64,000 nt of DNA from Sphingomonadales bacterium. Its GTDB lineage: Bacteria; Pseudomonadota; Alphaproteobacteria; Sphingomonadales; Sphingomonadaceae. Shown piece by piece: positions 15,412 through 24,469 of the stretch. Below the pieces are notes generated by a model. It had not been told where the DNA came from. It worked only from the letters and a program-made list of their open reading frames with translations, and did not search any database. Location of the stretch: positions 62,001-126,000 of the forward strand of contig JADKCA010000001.1 in NCBI GenBank assembly GCA_016714795.1, in the 5' to 3' direction. The stretch's first letter is position 1. Every line of letters begins with the position of its first letter. The translations under genes and the position numbers were made by a program.

Positions 15412-17213
15412 TGTCCGAGGCTTACAAGATCATCGACCACAGCTATGACACGGTGGTTGTCGGTGCAGGCGGTTCAGGCCTGCGCGCCACGATGGGCAGC
15501 GCGGAAGCGGGGCTGAAGACGGCCTGCATCACCAAGGTGTTCCCCACGCGCAGCCACACCGTGGCGGCACAGGGCGGCATCGCGGCTTCGCTGATGAATA
15601 ACTCGCCTGATCACTGGACGTGGCACATGTTCGACACCGTGAAGGGGTCTGACTGGCTGGGCGATCAGGACGCGATCGAATATATGGTGCGTGAAGCGCC
15701 TGCTGCCGTTTATGAACTGGAACATGCCGGCGTGCCCTTCAGCCGCAACGCGGATGGCACCATCTATCAGCGCCCCTTTGGCGGCCATATGCAGAATATG
15801 GGTGAAGGCCCCCCCGTGCAGCGCACCTGCGCCGCGGCAGACCGCACCGGCCACGCCATGCTGCACGCGCTGTATCAGCAGAGTCTCAAATATTCGGCGG
15901 ATTTCTTCATCGAATATTTCGCGCTCGATCTGATCATGGAAGATGGCGAATGCCGCGGCGTGATCGCGCTGTGCATGGAAGATGGCACCATTCACCGCTT
16001 CCGCAGCCAAGCCGTGGTGCTGGCAACGGGCGGTTATGGACGCGCCTATTACTCCGCCACTTCCGCCCACACCTGCACGGGTGATGGTGGCGGCATGGTG
16101 CTGCGCGCGGGCCTCCCGCTACAGGACATGGAGTTCGTCCAGTTCCACCCGACCGGCATTTACGGCGCGGGCGTGCTCATCACCGAAGGCGCGCGCGGCG
16201 AGGGCGGGTATCTCACCAACTCCGAAGGCGAACGCTTCATGGAGCGTTATGCCCCGTCCGCCAAGGATCTGGCATCGCGTGACGTGGTGTCGCGCTCGAT
16301 GGCGCTGGAAATGCGCGAAGGGCGCGGCGTTGGCCCGAACAAGGACCATATCTACCTCCATCTCGATCATATCGATCCCAAGGTGCTGGCGGATCGTCTG
16401 CCGGGTATCACCGAAAGCGGAAAGATTTTCGCGGGCGTGGATCTCACCCGCCAGCCGCTGCCGGTCTGCCCCACGGTCCATTATAATATGGGCGGGATCC
16501 CCTGCAATTATCACGGTCAGGTCGTCACCAAGAAGGGCAAGGATGATGATGTCGTCGTCCCCGGTCTGTACGCGGTGGGTGAAGCGGCGTGCGTCTCGGT
16601 GCATGGGGCCAACCGGCTCGGCTCCAACTCGCTGATCGATCTCGTCGTGTTCGGCCGCGCTACCGGCCTGCACCTGAAGGACACGCTGAAGCCGAACGCC
16701 GCGCAAAAGGCGCTGCCCAAGGATGCGGCTGATCTGGCGCTGGCCCGCGTGGACAAGTTCCGCAACGCGAAGGGCGGTTCGCCCACGGCGGAGATCCGGC
16801 TGGACATGCAGCAGACCATGCAGAAGCACGCCGCCGTGTTCCGGGATAGCGCGCTGCTTTCCGAAGGCGTCGGCCTGATGAACAAGGTCAACAAGCGCCT
16901 TGAAGATGTTTCCGTGGCGGACCGCAGCCTGATCTGGAACACCGATCTGGTGGAAACGTTGGAACTGGACAACCTCATGTCGCAGGCCGTCTGCACCATC
17001 ACCGGTGCGGAAGCCCGCAAGGAAAGCCGCGGTGCCCACGCGCACGAGGATTTCCCCGATCGCGACGACAAGAACTGGATGAAGCACACCGTTGCCTGGT
17101 TCGACGGCTGGGGCGGCAAGGGCGGCGCTGTGAAGCTCGATTATCGCGGCGTCCACAATTACACGCTCACCGATGAGGCAGAGTATATCAAGCCGAAGGC
17201 GCGGGTTTATTGA
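15411..17213 (+). CDS. sdhA: succinate dehydrogenase flavoprotein subunit SdhA
   Basis: 600 residues, the normal SdhA length. It carries covalent FAD and oxidises succinate in the TCA cycle. Visible: dinucleotide motif VVGAGGSGLRATM (~15-27), the FAD-histidine block RSHTVAAQGGIAA (~46-58), the active-site LPVCPTVHYNMGGIP and the HGANRLGSNSLIDLVVFG segment. It closes the sdhCDA operon, but sdhB, which normally follows, is not in the next 450 nt. Confidence 0.97.
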   Translation: MSEAYKIIDHSYDTVVVGAGGSGLRATMGSAEAGLKTACITKVFPTRSHTVAAQGGIAASLMNNSPDHWTWHMFDTVKGSDWLGDQDAIEYMVREAPAAVYELEHAGVPFSRNADGTIYQRPFGGHMQNMGEGPPVQRTCAAADRTGHAMLHALYQQSLKYSADFFIEYFALDLIMEDGECRGVIALCMEDGTIHRFRSQAVVLATGGYGRAYYSATSAHTCTGDGGGMVLRAGLPLQDMEFVQFHPTGIYGAGVLITEGARGEGGYLTNSEGERFMERYAPSAKDLASRDVVSRSMALEMREGRGVGPNKDHIYLHLDHIDPKVLADRLPGITESGKIFAGVDLTRQPLPVCPTVHYNMGGIPCNYHGQVVTKKGKDDDVVVPGLYAVGEAACVSVHGANRLGSNSLIDLVVFGRATGLHLKDTLKPNAAQKALPKDAADLALARVDKFRNAKGGSPTAEIRLDMQQTMQKHAAVFRDSALLSEGVGLMNKVNKRLEDVSVADRSLIWNTDLVETLELDNLMSQAVCTITGAEARKESRGAHAHEDFPDRDDKNWMKHTVAWFDGWGGKGGAVKLDYRGVHNYTLTDEAEYIKPKARVY

Positions 17214-17663
17214 GGCGTGGAAAACGGTGGGTAGTCCGGTGGGAAGAGGCTAATCTTGTTGAGGGGAGTAGACAGCCTGTCGCACTCCTCAATCCAAACT
17301 GGTCACTTCCTTGGCGTCATTGCTAACTCAACCAGTGTCCTGTGATAATCACCTCCCTCAGGCGGCGTGCGTGCAGCCAGAGGGCTGCGCCGCCGCGCAC
17401 GCTTCGGGCGTTCAGCGATTTCTTCATCGAATTGCTGGCATGCGGTGAGGATGATAACGCCTGCGTTGGCGCAAAGCATCTTCAGGGCTATCTGCACAAG
17501 GCTGTGGCCGCCAACGGGTGATTGTACGACCGCTGATGCGCCGACAGCGTGTCGAAACGGGTGAAAATCCGGATGTCACTTATGTCATGGCGCGGCGTCA
17601 GCGCTGCTGTTTTCCGCCAAGACTGGTGCGGGCGGATGAGAAATACCCGACTGCGGTAGCGGC
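17214..17663. other. 450-nt gap after sdhA with no recognisable gene
   Basis: The stretch between the convergent sdhA and lepA has only short open frames without ribosome sites, the longest being a 64-codon minus-strand frame (17303-17497) that matches nothing I recognise. I saw no iron-sulfur cysteine clusters that would mark a decayed sdhB. GC content is lower than in the flanking genes. A GAGGGGAGT/CACTCCTC pairing around 17260-17290 could form a terminator after sdhA. Confidence 0.5.
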
Positions 17664-19487
17664 CTATTCTTCCCCCATGCGCAGCGCGGCGATGAACGCT
17701 TCTTGCGGGATGCTGACCGAGCCATATTCGCGCATCCGCTTTTTGCCTTCCTTCTGCTTGTCGAGCAGCTTGCGTTTGCGGGTTGCGTCGCCACCATAGC
17801 ATTTGGCGGTCACGTCCTTGCGCAGCGCGGCGATGGTTTCGCGGGCGATGACTTTGCCGCCAATGGCCGCCTGAATCGGGATTTTGAACATGTGGCGCGG
17901 GATGAGATCCTTCAGCCGCTCACACATGTGCCGTCCGCGCGCTTCGGCGGCACCACGGTGGACGATCATGGAGAGCGCATCCACCGGATCGCCGTTCACC
18001 AGCACGCTCATCTTCACCAGATCACCTTCGCGGTGGCCGATCTGGTGATAGTCGAAGCTGGCATAGCCGCGTGAAATGCTCTTCAGCCGGTCATAGAAAT
18101 CGAACACGACTTCGTTGAGCGGCAATTCATACACCATCTGCGCCCGCCCGCCGACATAAGTCAGCTGCTTCTGGATGCCGCGCCGATCCTGACACAGCTT
18201 CAGAATGCTGCCCAGATATTCATCCGGGCAATAGATGGTCGCTTCAATCCACGGCTCGTCAATCTGCGCGATGCGGTTGGGGTCGGGCATGTCAGCCGGG
18301 TTGTGCAGCTCTATGGTGCGCGCTTCCGCCTCGCCCGCGGCCTTGGTGAGCAGAAGCTTGTAGACCACGCTCGGCGCGGTCGTGATCAGGTCCAGATCAT
18401 ATTCGCGCGTCAACCGCTCCTGGATGATTTCCAGATGGAGCAGGCCAAGGAAACCGCAGCGGAAGCCGAAGCCCAAGGCCGCACTCGTCTCCATTTCGAA
18501 GCTGAACGACGCATCGTTCAGCCGCAGCTTGGAAATGCTCTCGCGCAGCTTTTCAAAATCGTTGGCATCGGTGGGGAAGAGCCCGCAGAACACCACCGGC
18601 TGCACTTCCTTAAAGCCCGGCAGCGCCTCTGCTGCGGGTCTCTTGGCGTCGGTGATGGTATCACCCACGCGCGCCTGCGAGACATCCTTGATCTGCGCCG
18701 TGATGAAGCCGATCTCGCCCGGTCCCAGATCGGGCAGATTGTCGATCTTGGGCCGCATACAACCCACCCGGTCGATAAGGTGCGTGGTGCCCGCCTGCAT
18801 GAACTTCACGGCCATGCCCTTTTTGAGCACACCGTCGATGATTCGCACGAGGATGACCACGCCCAGATAGGGATCATACCAACTGTCCACCAGCATCGCC
18901 TTCAACGGCGCGCTGGCGTCACCCTTGGGCGCGGGGATGCGTTTGACGATGGCTTCGAGAATGTCGTCAATGCCGATGCCCGATTTGGCGGAAGCGAGCA
19001 CGGCATCATCTGCGGGCAGGCCGATAATCTCCTCAATCTCCATCTTCACCTTTTCAGGTTCGGCGGCGGGCAGATCGATCTTGTTGATGACGGGTACGAT
19101 TTCATGATCATGCTCGATGCTCTGATAGACGTTGGCAAGCGTCTGCGCTTCCACGCCTTGCGCTGCATCCACCACCAGCAGCGCGCCTTCGCAGGCGGCA
19201 AGGCTGCGGCTGACTTCATAGGCGAAATCGACATGGCCCGGCGTGTCCATGAGGTTGAGGACATAGGTCTCGCCATCGAGCGCCGTGTAATCCAGCCGCA
19301 CGGTCTGCGCCTTGATGGTGATGCCGCGCTCTTTCTCGATGTCCATATTGTCGAGCACCTGCGCAGACATTTCCCGCTCGGTCAGCCCGCCGGTGCGCTG
19401 GATGAGCCGATCCGCCAGCGTGGACTTGCCATGATCGATATGGGCGATGATGCTGAAATTGCGGATGCGGGAGAGAGGCGTAGTCAT
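17664..19487 (-). CDS. lepA: elongation factor 4 (LepA)
   Basis: 607-residue translational GTPase that back-translocates or remodels stalled ribosomes. G1 AHIDHGKSTL (residues ~15-24), G2 REMSAQVLDN..ERGITI, G3 DTPGHVDF and G4 NKIDLP are all present; the C-terminal CTD has LLDKQKEGKKRMREYGSVSIPQEAF, diagnostic of LepA. It lies 10 nt downstream of glgX on the same strand, so it may be read through from the glycogen operon. Confidence 0.97.
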   Translation of the reverse strand: MTTPLSRIRNFSIIAHIDHGKSTLADRLIQRTGGLTEREMSAQVLDNMDIEKERGITIKAQTVRLDYTALDGETYVLNLMDTPGHVDFAYEVSRSLAACEGALLVVDAAQGVEAQTLANVYQSIEHDHEIVPVINKIDLPAAEPEKVKMEIEEIIGLPADDAVLASAKSGIGIDDILEAIVKRIPAPKGDASAPLKAMLVDSWYDPYLGVVILVRIIDGVLKKGMAVKFMQAGTTHLIDRVGCMRPKIDNLPDLGPGEIGFITAQIKDVSQARVGDTITDAKRPAAEALPGFKEVQPVVFCGLFPTDANDFEKLRESISKLRLNDASFSFEMETSAALGFGFRCGFLGLLHLEIIQERLTREYDLDLITTAPSVVYKLLLTKAAGEAEARTIELHNPADMPDPNRIAQIDEPWIEATIYCPDEYLGSILKLCQDRRGIQKQLTYVGGRAQMVYELPLNEVVFDFYDRLKSISRGYASFDYHQIGHREGDLVKMSVLVNGDPVDALSMIVHRGAAEARGRHMCERLKDLIPRHMFKIPIQAAIGGKVIARETIAALRKDVTAKCYGGDATRKRKLLDKQKEGKKRMREYGSVSIPQEAFIAALRMGEE

Positions 19488-19497
19488 GCCGCGCGCG

Positions 19498-21261
19498 TTA
19501 GCAGGGGAGGCGCGCGGCGTCTATCCGGGCAATATCGTGCGCATCGCGGCAGATGGAGAGGGTGAGTGGTTGAGCGGGATCGGTTGAGCGGAAGCGTACA
19601 CCATCGGTAGCGGCATCCTCCCAGTCAGTCACTGACATCGGCGCCCCATCGCTGCGCGTCCAATCGCCTTGTGCGGGAAAGGTGGCACAGCGGGCGGCGT
19701 CGCGCCGGGCGGACAAGCGGGCCGTGAACGCCTCCAGCGCGCGGTCACGCCGGACCCAGTCGATCCAGCTGGTTTCATTGTCCTGTGCATAGGCATTGTT
19801 GTTGCCATGCTGGCTACGCCCGAATTCATCGCCAGCTGTGAGCAGGATCGTGCCGGTGGAGGCGAACAATGTGGCCAGCATGGCGCGCTGGGCATTGCCG
19901 CGTGCCCAGCGGATTTCGGGATCATCGCTTGGTCCTTCTACACCATGGTTCCAGCTGAAATTCTCGCCATGGCCATCGCGATTCTGCTCGCCATTCGCTT
20001 CGTTGTGGCGGTTCGCATACGCCACGGTATCAGCGAGCGTGAAGCCATCATGCGCGGCAAGGAAGTTCACACTGCGACAGTCCGCCCCGAACAGGTCGGA
20101 CGATCCCGCCAACCGGATGACCAACGGGCCAATGGCTCCATCGCCGCGCCAGAAGCGGCGGACATCATCGCGGAAGCGATCATTCCATTCGAGCCAGTTC
20201 GGCGGGAAATTCCCCAACTGATAACCGCCCGGGCCAATGTCCCACGGTTCGGCAATCATCACCCGGTCCGCCAGCCACGGGTCCGCCGCTATTTCGGCAA
20301 AGATCGGGGCGGCGGGATCAAATCCCGGTCCGCGCGCGAGCACGGGGGCGAGATCGAAGCGGAAGCCATCCACGCCGCAACTCCGCACGAAATGGCGCAA
20401 TGTCTCCATTGCAAGCGCACGGACATGCGGGTTGGCGAAATCAAGCGTGTTGCCGCAGCCGGTATCATTGATCAGGCTTCCATCGGGGGCATGGGCATAG
20501 GCCGCATTATCCAGCCCGCGCAACGAGAGGATGCCGCCCTGCGCATCACTCTCGCCCGTATGGTTGAGCACGATGTCGAGGATCACGCCAATGCCTTCTG
20601 CATGGAGCGCTGCAACCGTCTCCCGCAACTCTGCCACGCCGCCGGGGCACAGGCGCGGATCGAGCGCCATCATGGCGACGGGATTATAGCCCCAGGCGTT
20701 GGTGAGGCCCAGCGGCGGCAAATGCCGTTCGTCGATCCACGCCATTAGGGGCATAAGTTCCACAGCGGTGACGCGTAGGCGTTTCAGATGCGCGATGACT
20801 TTGGGGTGCGCGAGCGCCGCTACCGTGCCGCGCTGCGCCTCCGGCACATTCGGGTGCAGCGCGGTGAAGCCGCGCACATTGAGTTCGTAGATCAGCCCGC
20901 CGCGCGTGAAAATCGGCGCTTGGCGCGGGACGTCAGCCAGCGGCGCGGGGACAACCGCTTTGGGCACAATGTCTGCCGTGTCGAAGCCAAATTGTGCCAG
21001 GCGCGGGTCTTGCACGAAGCGCCTGTCTAGTTCTACCGCGCGGGGATCAACCAGCAGCTTGGCCGGATCAAACCAGTCGCCGCTTTCGGGCGCCCAAGGG
21101 CCATCTGCGCGAAATCCATAGCGCGTTCCGGGGGGCGCGGGCACATCAAGCACCCAATCCTCACCGCTGCGCGCCATGGGGAGGCGTGTTTCGGAGTCAC
21201 CTTCAAACAGGCAGAGCGTGAGCGCCGTGGCGCGTGGGGCGCGGACGGTGAAGCGGGTCAT
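19498..21261 (-). CDS. glgX: glycogen debranching enzyme GlgX (GH13_11)
   Basis: 587 residues; hydrolyses alpha-1,6 branches of phosphorylase-limited glycogen. It has an N-terminal CBM48-like beta domain (~1-110), then the GH13 barrel: region I DIVLNHTGES, region II GFRFDLAPVL with the nucleophile Asp, region III MIAEPWD with the acid Glu, and region IV FLAAHDGFTL. Length is shorter than E. coli GlgX (657) owing to a short C-terminal domain. It is the last glg gene in the operon; a ~67-nt gap separates it from pgm. Confidence 0.93.
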   Translation of the reverse strand: MTRFTVRAPRATALTLCLFEGDSETRLPMARSGEDWVLDVPAPPGTRYGFRADGPWAPESGDWFDPAKLLVDPRAVELDRRFVQDPRLAQFGFDTADIVPKAVVPAPLADVPRQAPIFTRGGLIYELNVRGFTALHPNVPEAQRGTVAALAHPKVIAHLKRLRVTAVELMPLMAWIDERHLPPLGLTNAWGYNPVAMMALDPRLCPGGVAELRETVAALHAEGIGVILDIVLNHTGESDAQGGILSLRGLDNAAYAHAPDGSLINDTGCGNTLDFANPHVRALAMETLRHFVRSCGVDGFRFDLAPVLARGPGFDPAAPIFAEIAADPWLADRVMIAEPWDIGPGGYQLGNFPPNWLEWNDRFRDDVRRFWRGDGAIGPLVIRLAGSSDLFGADCRSVNFLAAHDGFTLADTVAYANRHNEANGEQNRDGHGENFSWNHGVEGPSDDPEIRWARGNAQRAMLATLFASTGTILLTAGDEFGRSQHGNNNAYAQDNETSWIDWVRRDRALEAFTARLSARRDAARCATFPAQGDWTRSDGAPMSVTDWEDAATDGVRFRSTDPAQPLTLSICRDAHDIARIDAARLPC

Positions 21262-21328
21262 ACCGCACGCCCTTTCCCGCCACCTCCGCCTTCGCGGAAG
21301 TGGCGACCGACTTTTGTGGCGCGGTCGC

Positions 21329-22957
21329 TCACGTCACCACATCAGGCGCTGTCCGCCCGGTGAAGCGCGCGATCCCCGCCACGCTTTCCGCCGCTGCGAT
21401 CAGATCAGCGAGCATGGCGGGCGTTTCCGCATCGAGCGTGCCATCTACACCTTCATAGCGTTCGAGATAGACTCGCAGCGTCGCCCCCTCAGTGCCGGTG
21501 CCAGAAAGCCGGAAAACAATCCGGCTGCCGCATACGAACAATATGCGCACGCCCTGATTGCGGCTTTCCGAGCCATCTACCGGATCGAGATAGGCGAAAT
21601 TGTCCGCCGCCGAGACGGTGAGCGGGCCGAAGCTTTGGCCGGGCAAGCTGGCAAGCGCCGCGTTGAGCGCCGCCATCAGCGCGTCGGCCTTCTCGGTTTC
21701 AATCGCTTCATAATCATGCCGGGCATAGTAATTGCGGCCAAAGCGCGCCCAATGTTCCTCAGCCAGCGCCTTGGCGGGCATATCGCGCACCGCCAGAATG
21801 TTGAGCCAGAGCAGCACCGCCCACAGCCCATCCTTCTCGCGGACATGATCGGAGCCGGTGCCCGCGCTTTCCTCGCCGCAGATCGTCGCCATTCCGGCGT
21901 CGAGCAGATTGCCGAAGAACTTCCAGCCCGTCGGCGTTTCAAACGCCGGAAGGCCCAAGGCTTCTGCCACGCGGTCTGCCGCCGCACTGGTGGGCATCGA
22001 GCGCGCGATCCCCTTCAGGCCCGCAGCATAGCCGGGGGCGAGATGCGCATTAGCGGCGAGCATCGCCAGACTGTCTGACGGGGTTATGAAAATCCCCTTG
22101 CCGATGATGAGATTGCGGTCTCCATCGCCATCCGATGCGGCACCGAAATCGGGCGCGTCGGCGCTCATCATCCGGTCATACAGCGCCTTGGCGTGGACCA
22201 GATTGGGATCGGGATGGTGGTGCCCGAAATCTTCCAGCGGATTGCCGTTGCACACTGTGCCGGGCGCAAAGCCGAGGCGGCGTTCGAGGATTTCTGTGGC
22301 ATAGGGCCCTGTCACCGCGCTCATCGCGTCGAAGCTCATCGTGAAGCCGTCCGCCACACGGCTGCGGATCGTGTCGAAATCAAACAGCGTTTCCATCAGC
22401 GCGGCATAGTCCGCCACCGAATCGATCACCTCCACGGTCATGCCGCCGACTGTCACACGGCCCGGCGTGTCGAGATCAATGTCTGGGGCGTCCACCGTCA
22501 GCCAACGGTTGATGGTCCGGGTGCGCGCATAGATCGCGTCGGTCACTTTTTCCGGCGCGGGACCGCCATTGGCGATGTTGTATTTGATGCCGAAATCTTC
22601 ATCCGGCCCGCCGGGATTGTGGCTGGCCGACAGGATCAGCCCGCCGCTGGCCCCATATTTGCGGATCACATGGCTGGCGGCCGGGGTGGAAAGGATTCCG
22701 CCCGCGCCCACCAGCACCCGGCCATAGCCGTTTGCCGCCGCCATGCGGATCGCCGTCTGTATGACGGTGCGGTTATGGTAGCGCCCGTCTCCGCCGATCA
22801 CCAAGCTGGTGCCCGTCTTGCCCTCCACCACATCGAACACCGACTGGATGAAGTTTTCGGCGTAGTTGGGTTGCTGAAACACGCGCACCTTCTTGCGCAG
22901 GCCGGAGGTGCCGGGCTTCTGCCCATCATAGGGCACAGAGGATATAGTCTGGATCAT
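21329..22957 (-). CDS. pgm: alpha-D-glucose phosphate-specific phosphoglucomutase
   Basis: 542-residue phosphohexomutase interconverting glucose-1-P and glucose-6-P, the link between glycogen and central metabolism. The phosphoserine loop is LILSASHNPGG (~residues 108-118), the metal loop is DGDGDRN (~280), sugar loop GEESAGTGSDHVREKDG and phosphate loop FRLSGTGTEG. The ATG at 22957 overlaps the TGA of glgA (ATGA). A longer in-frame extension to 23266 reads glgA out of frame and is discarded. Confidence 0.95.
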   Translation of the reverse strand: MIQTISSVPYDGQKPGTSGLRKKVRVFQQPNYAENFIQSVFDVVEGKTGTSLVIGGDGRYHNRTVIQTAIRMAAANGYGRVLVGAGGILSTPAASHVIRKYGASGGLILSASHNPGGPDEDFGIKYNIANGGPAPEKVTDAIYARTRTINRWLTVDAPDIDLDTPGRVTVGGMTVEVIDSVADYAALMETLFDFDTIRSRVADGFTMSFDAMSAVTGPYATEILERRLGFAPGTVCNGNPLEDFGHHHPDPNLVHAKALYDRMMSADAPDFGAASDGDGDRNLIIGKGIFITPSDSLAMLAANAHLAPGYAAGLKGIARSMPTSAAADRVAEALGLPAFETPTGWKFFGNLLDAGMATICGEESAGTGSDHVREKDGLWAVLLWLNILAVRDMPAKALAEEHWARFGRNYYARHDYEAIETEKADALMAALNAALASLPGQSFGPLTVSAADNFAYLDPVDGSESRNQGVRILFVCGSRIVFRLSGTGTEGATLRVYLERYEGVDGTLDAETPAMLADLIAAAESVAGIARFTGRTAPDVVT

Positions 22958-24411
22958 ACAGCCTCCTTCACCAGCGAAGCGTAAAGATTGGCATAAGCGA
23001 GGCCGCTTGCCCCCCATGAAAAATCGGCCTTCATGCCATTTTTCTGGAGGCGCTGCCATGCGCTGCGGTTGCGGTAAAGCGCGATGGTGCGGCTGATCGC
23101 ACTGGCGAGCGCGTGATAATGCACACCATTGGCCTGCACGCCGGTTGCGACACCTGCCGAAAGCGCCGCGATATTGGCGTCGATCACGGTATCCGCCAGC
23201 CCGCCCGTGCGCGCGACCACGGGGACGCAGCCATAGGCGAGGCCATAGAGTTGTGTCAGCCCGCACGGTTCGAACCGGCTGGGGATGAGGATCGCATCAC
23301 CGCCGCCCTGCATCCGGTGCGAGAGCGCCTCATCATAGCCGATGCGCACGCCGATCTTGCCGGGATGGCGCGCGGCGGCGTCAAGGAAGCCTGCCTCCAT
23401 CTCCGCATCGCCAGAACCGAGCAGCACCAGCCGTCCGCCCAGGCCGACCAGATGATCGAGCACCTCCAGCAGCACATCCATGCCCTTTTGCCAGGTCAGG
23501 CGGGAGATGACGGTGAAGAGCGGGCCATCACCCGGCTCCAGTCCGAACTCCGCCTCCAGCGCGCGCTTGTTCGCCCGGCGGCGCGCGAGCGTCTTGACCG
23601 AGAACGGCTCTGGCAGATCGGGATCGGTTTCGGGATTCCACAGCGCAGCATCGATGCCGTTCAGGATACCGATCACCCGGTCTCCGCGTGAGGCGACCAG
23701 CCCTTCCAGCCCCATGCCGAATTCCGCCTGCCGGATTTCGGCGGCATAGCTGGGGCTGACTGTGGTGATGACATGCGCGGATTCCATCCCCGCTTTGAGG
23801 AAGCCGACTCCTCCATAGCTTTCCACCCCGTCGATCGACCAGGCGGTGCGGGGAAGCTGCAGTTGCGGAAAGAGCGAGGCGGGATACCAGCCCTGAAACG
23901 CCATATTGTGGATCGTCATCACGCCCGGCACGGCTTTGCCGCCTGCGGGTGGCGCGAAACGGAGATAGGCGAGCGCCATCGCCGCCTGCCAGTCATGCGC
24001 GTGAAGCAGATCGAAGCGCAGCCCCTTCACCGCACCGCCCGCCATGTCTGCGGCGGCGCGCCCGAACGCCGCAAAGCGCCGGGCATTGTCTGCCCAATCC
24101 TTGCCTGTGCCGTCCTGATAGGGGGAGCCTTCGCGTGCGAAAAAGCCCGGCGCATCAAGAATGAGCAGCAGTTGGCCATCGAGTTTGGTGGACAGCAACC
24201 GCGCGGGTTCCCCCAACAGGCTGTCCCAGTTGTGGATCGCCTTCGCCTTGCCGGCCTTGGCGAGCACTGCCGGGTATCCGGGAATGAGCGTGGTCATCGC
24301 AATGCCATGCGGGGCAACCGCAGCGGGCAGCGCACCCGCCACATCGGCTAGGCCCCCGGTTTTGATGAGTGGCACCGCTTCCGAGGCGACGGAGAGGATC
24401 GAGAGGGTCAT
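22954..24411 (-). CDS. glgA: glycogen synthase GlgA (GT5)
   Basis: 485-residue ADP-glucose-dependent glycogen synthase. The N-terminal KTGGLADVAGALP (acceptor and ADP-glucose loop, residues ~17-29), the HAHDWQAAMA motif (~residue 130), the second-domain SRLTWQKGMDVLLEVL and the IPSRFEPCGLTQLYGLAYG segment with catalytic Glu are all present. ATG 24411 gives the usual LSILSVASEAVPLIKTGG start. About 58 nt separate it from glgC, containing a CCCCTTC/GAAGGGG hairpin. Confidence 0.95.
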   Translation of the reverse strand: MTLSILSVASEAVPLIKTGGLADVAGALPAAVAPHGIAMTTLIPGYPAVLAKAGKAKAIHNWDSLLGEPARLLSTKLDGQLLLILDAPGFFAREGSPYQDGTGKDWADNARRFAAFGRAAADMAGGAVKGLRFDLLHAHDWQAAMALAYLRFAPPAGGKAVPGVMTIHNMAFQGWYPASLFPQLQLPRTAWSIDGVESYGGVGFLKAGMESAHVITTVSPSYAAEIRQAEFGMGLEGLVASRGDRVIGILNGIDAALWNPETDPDLPEPFSVKTLARRRANKRALEAEFGLEPGDGPLFTVISRLTWQKGMDVLLEVLDHLVGLGGRLVLLGSGDAEMEAGFLDAAARHPGKIGVRIGYDEALSHRMQGGGDAILIPSRFEPCGLTQLYGLAYGCVPVVARTGGLADTVIDANIAALSAGVATGVQANGVHYHALASAISRTIALYRNRSAWQRLQKNGMKADFSWGASGLAYANLYASLVKEAV

Positions 24412-24469
24412 GGATACTCCGTTGGAGCGATGAGCCCCTTCCCTGAAGGGGCGGGGCTTAGGCTTAGGC

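Noticed and set aside
17303..17497. 64-codon minus-strand frame in the sdhA-lepA gap with a lipobox-like LTAC
   Set aside because: No plausible signal peptide, no ribosome site and no recognisable homology; not enough to call a gene.
21329..23266. 645-codon version of phosphoglucomutase
   Set aside because: The first ~103 codons read the glgA 3' end out of frame; homology begins at the ATG at 22957 that overlaps the glgA stop.
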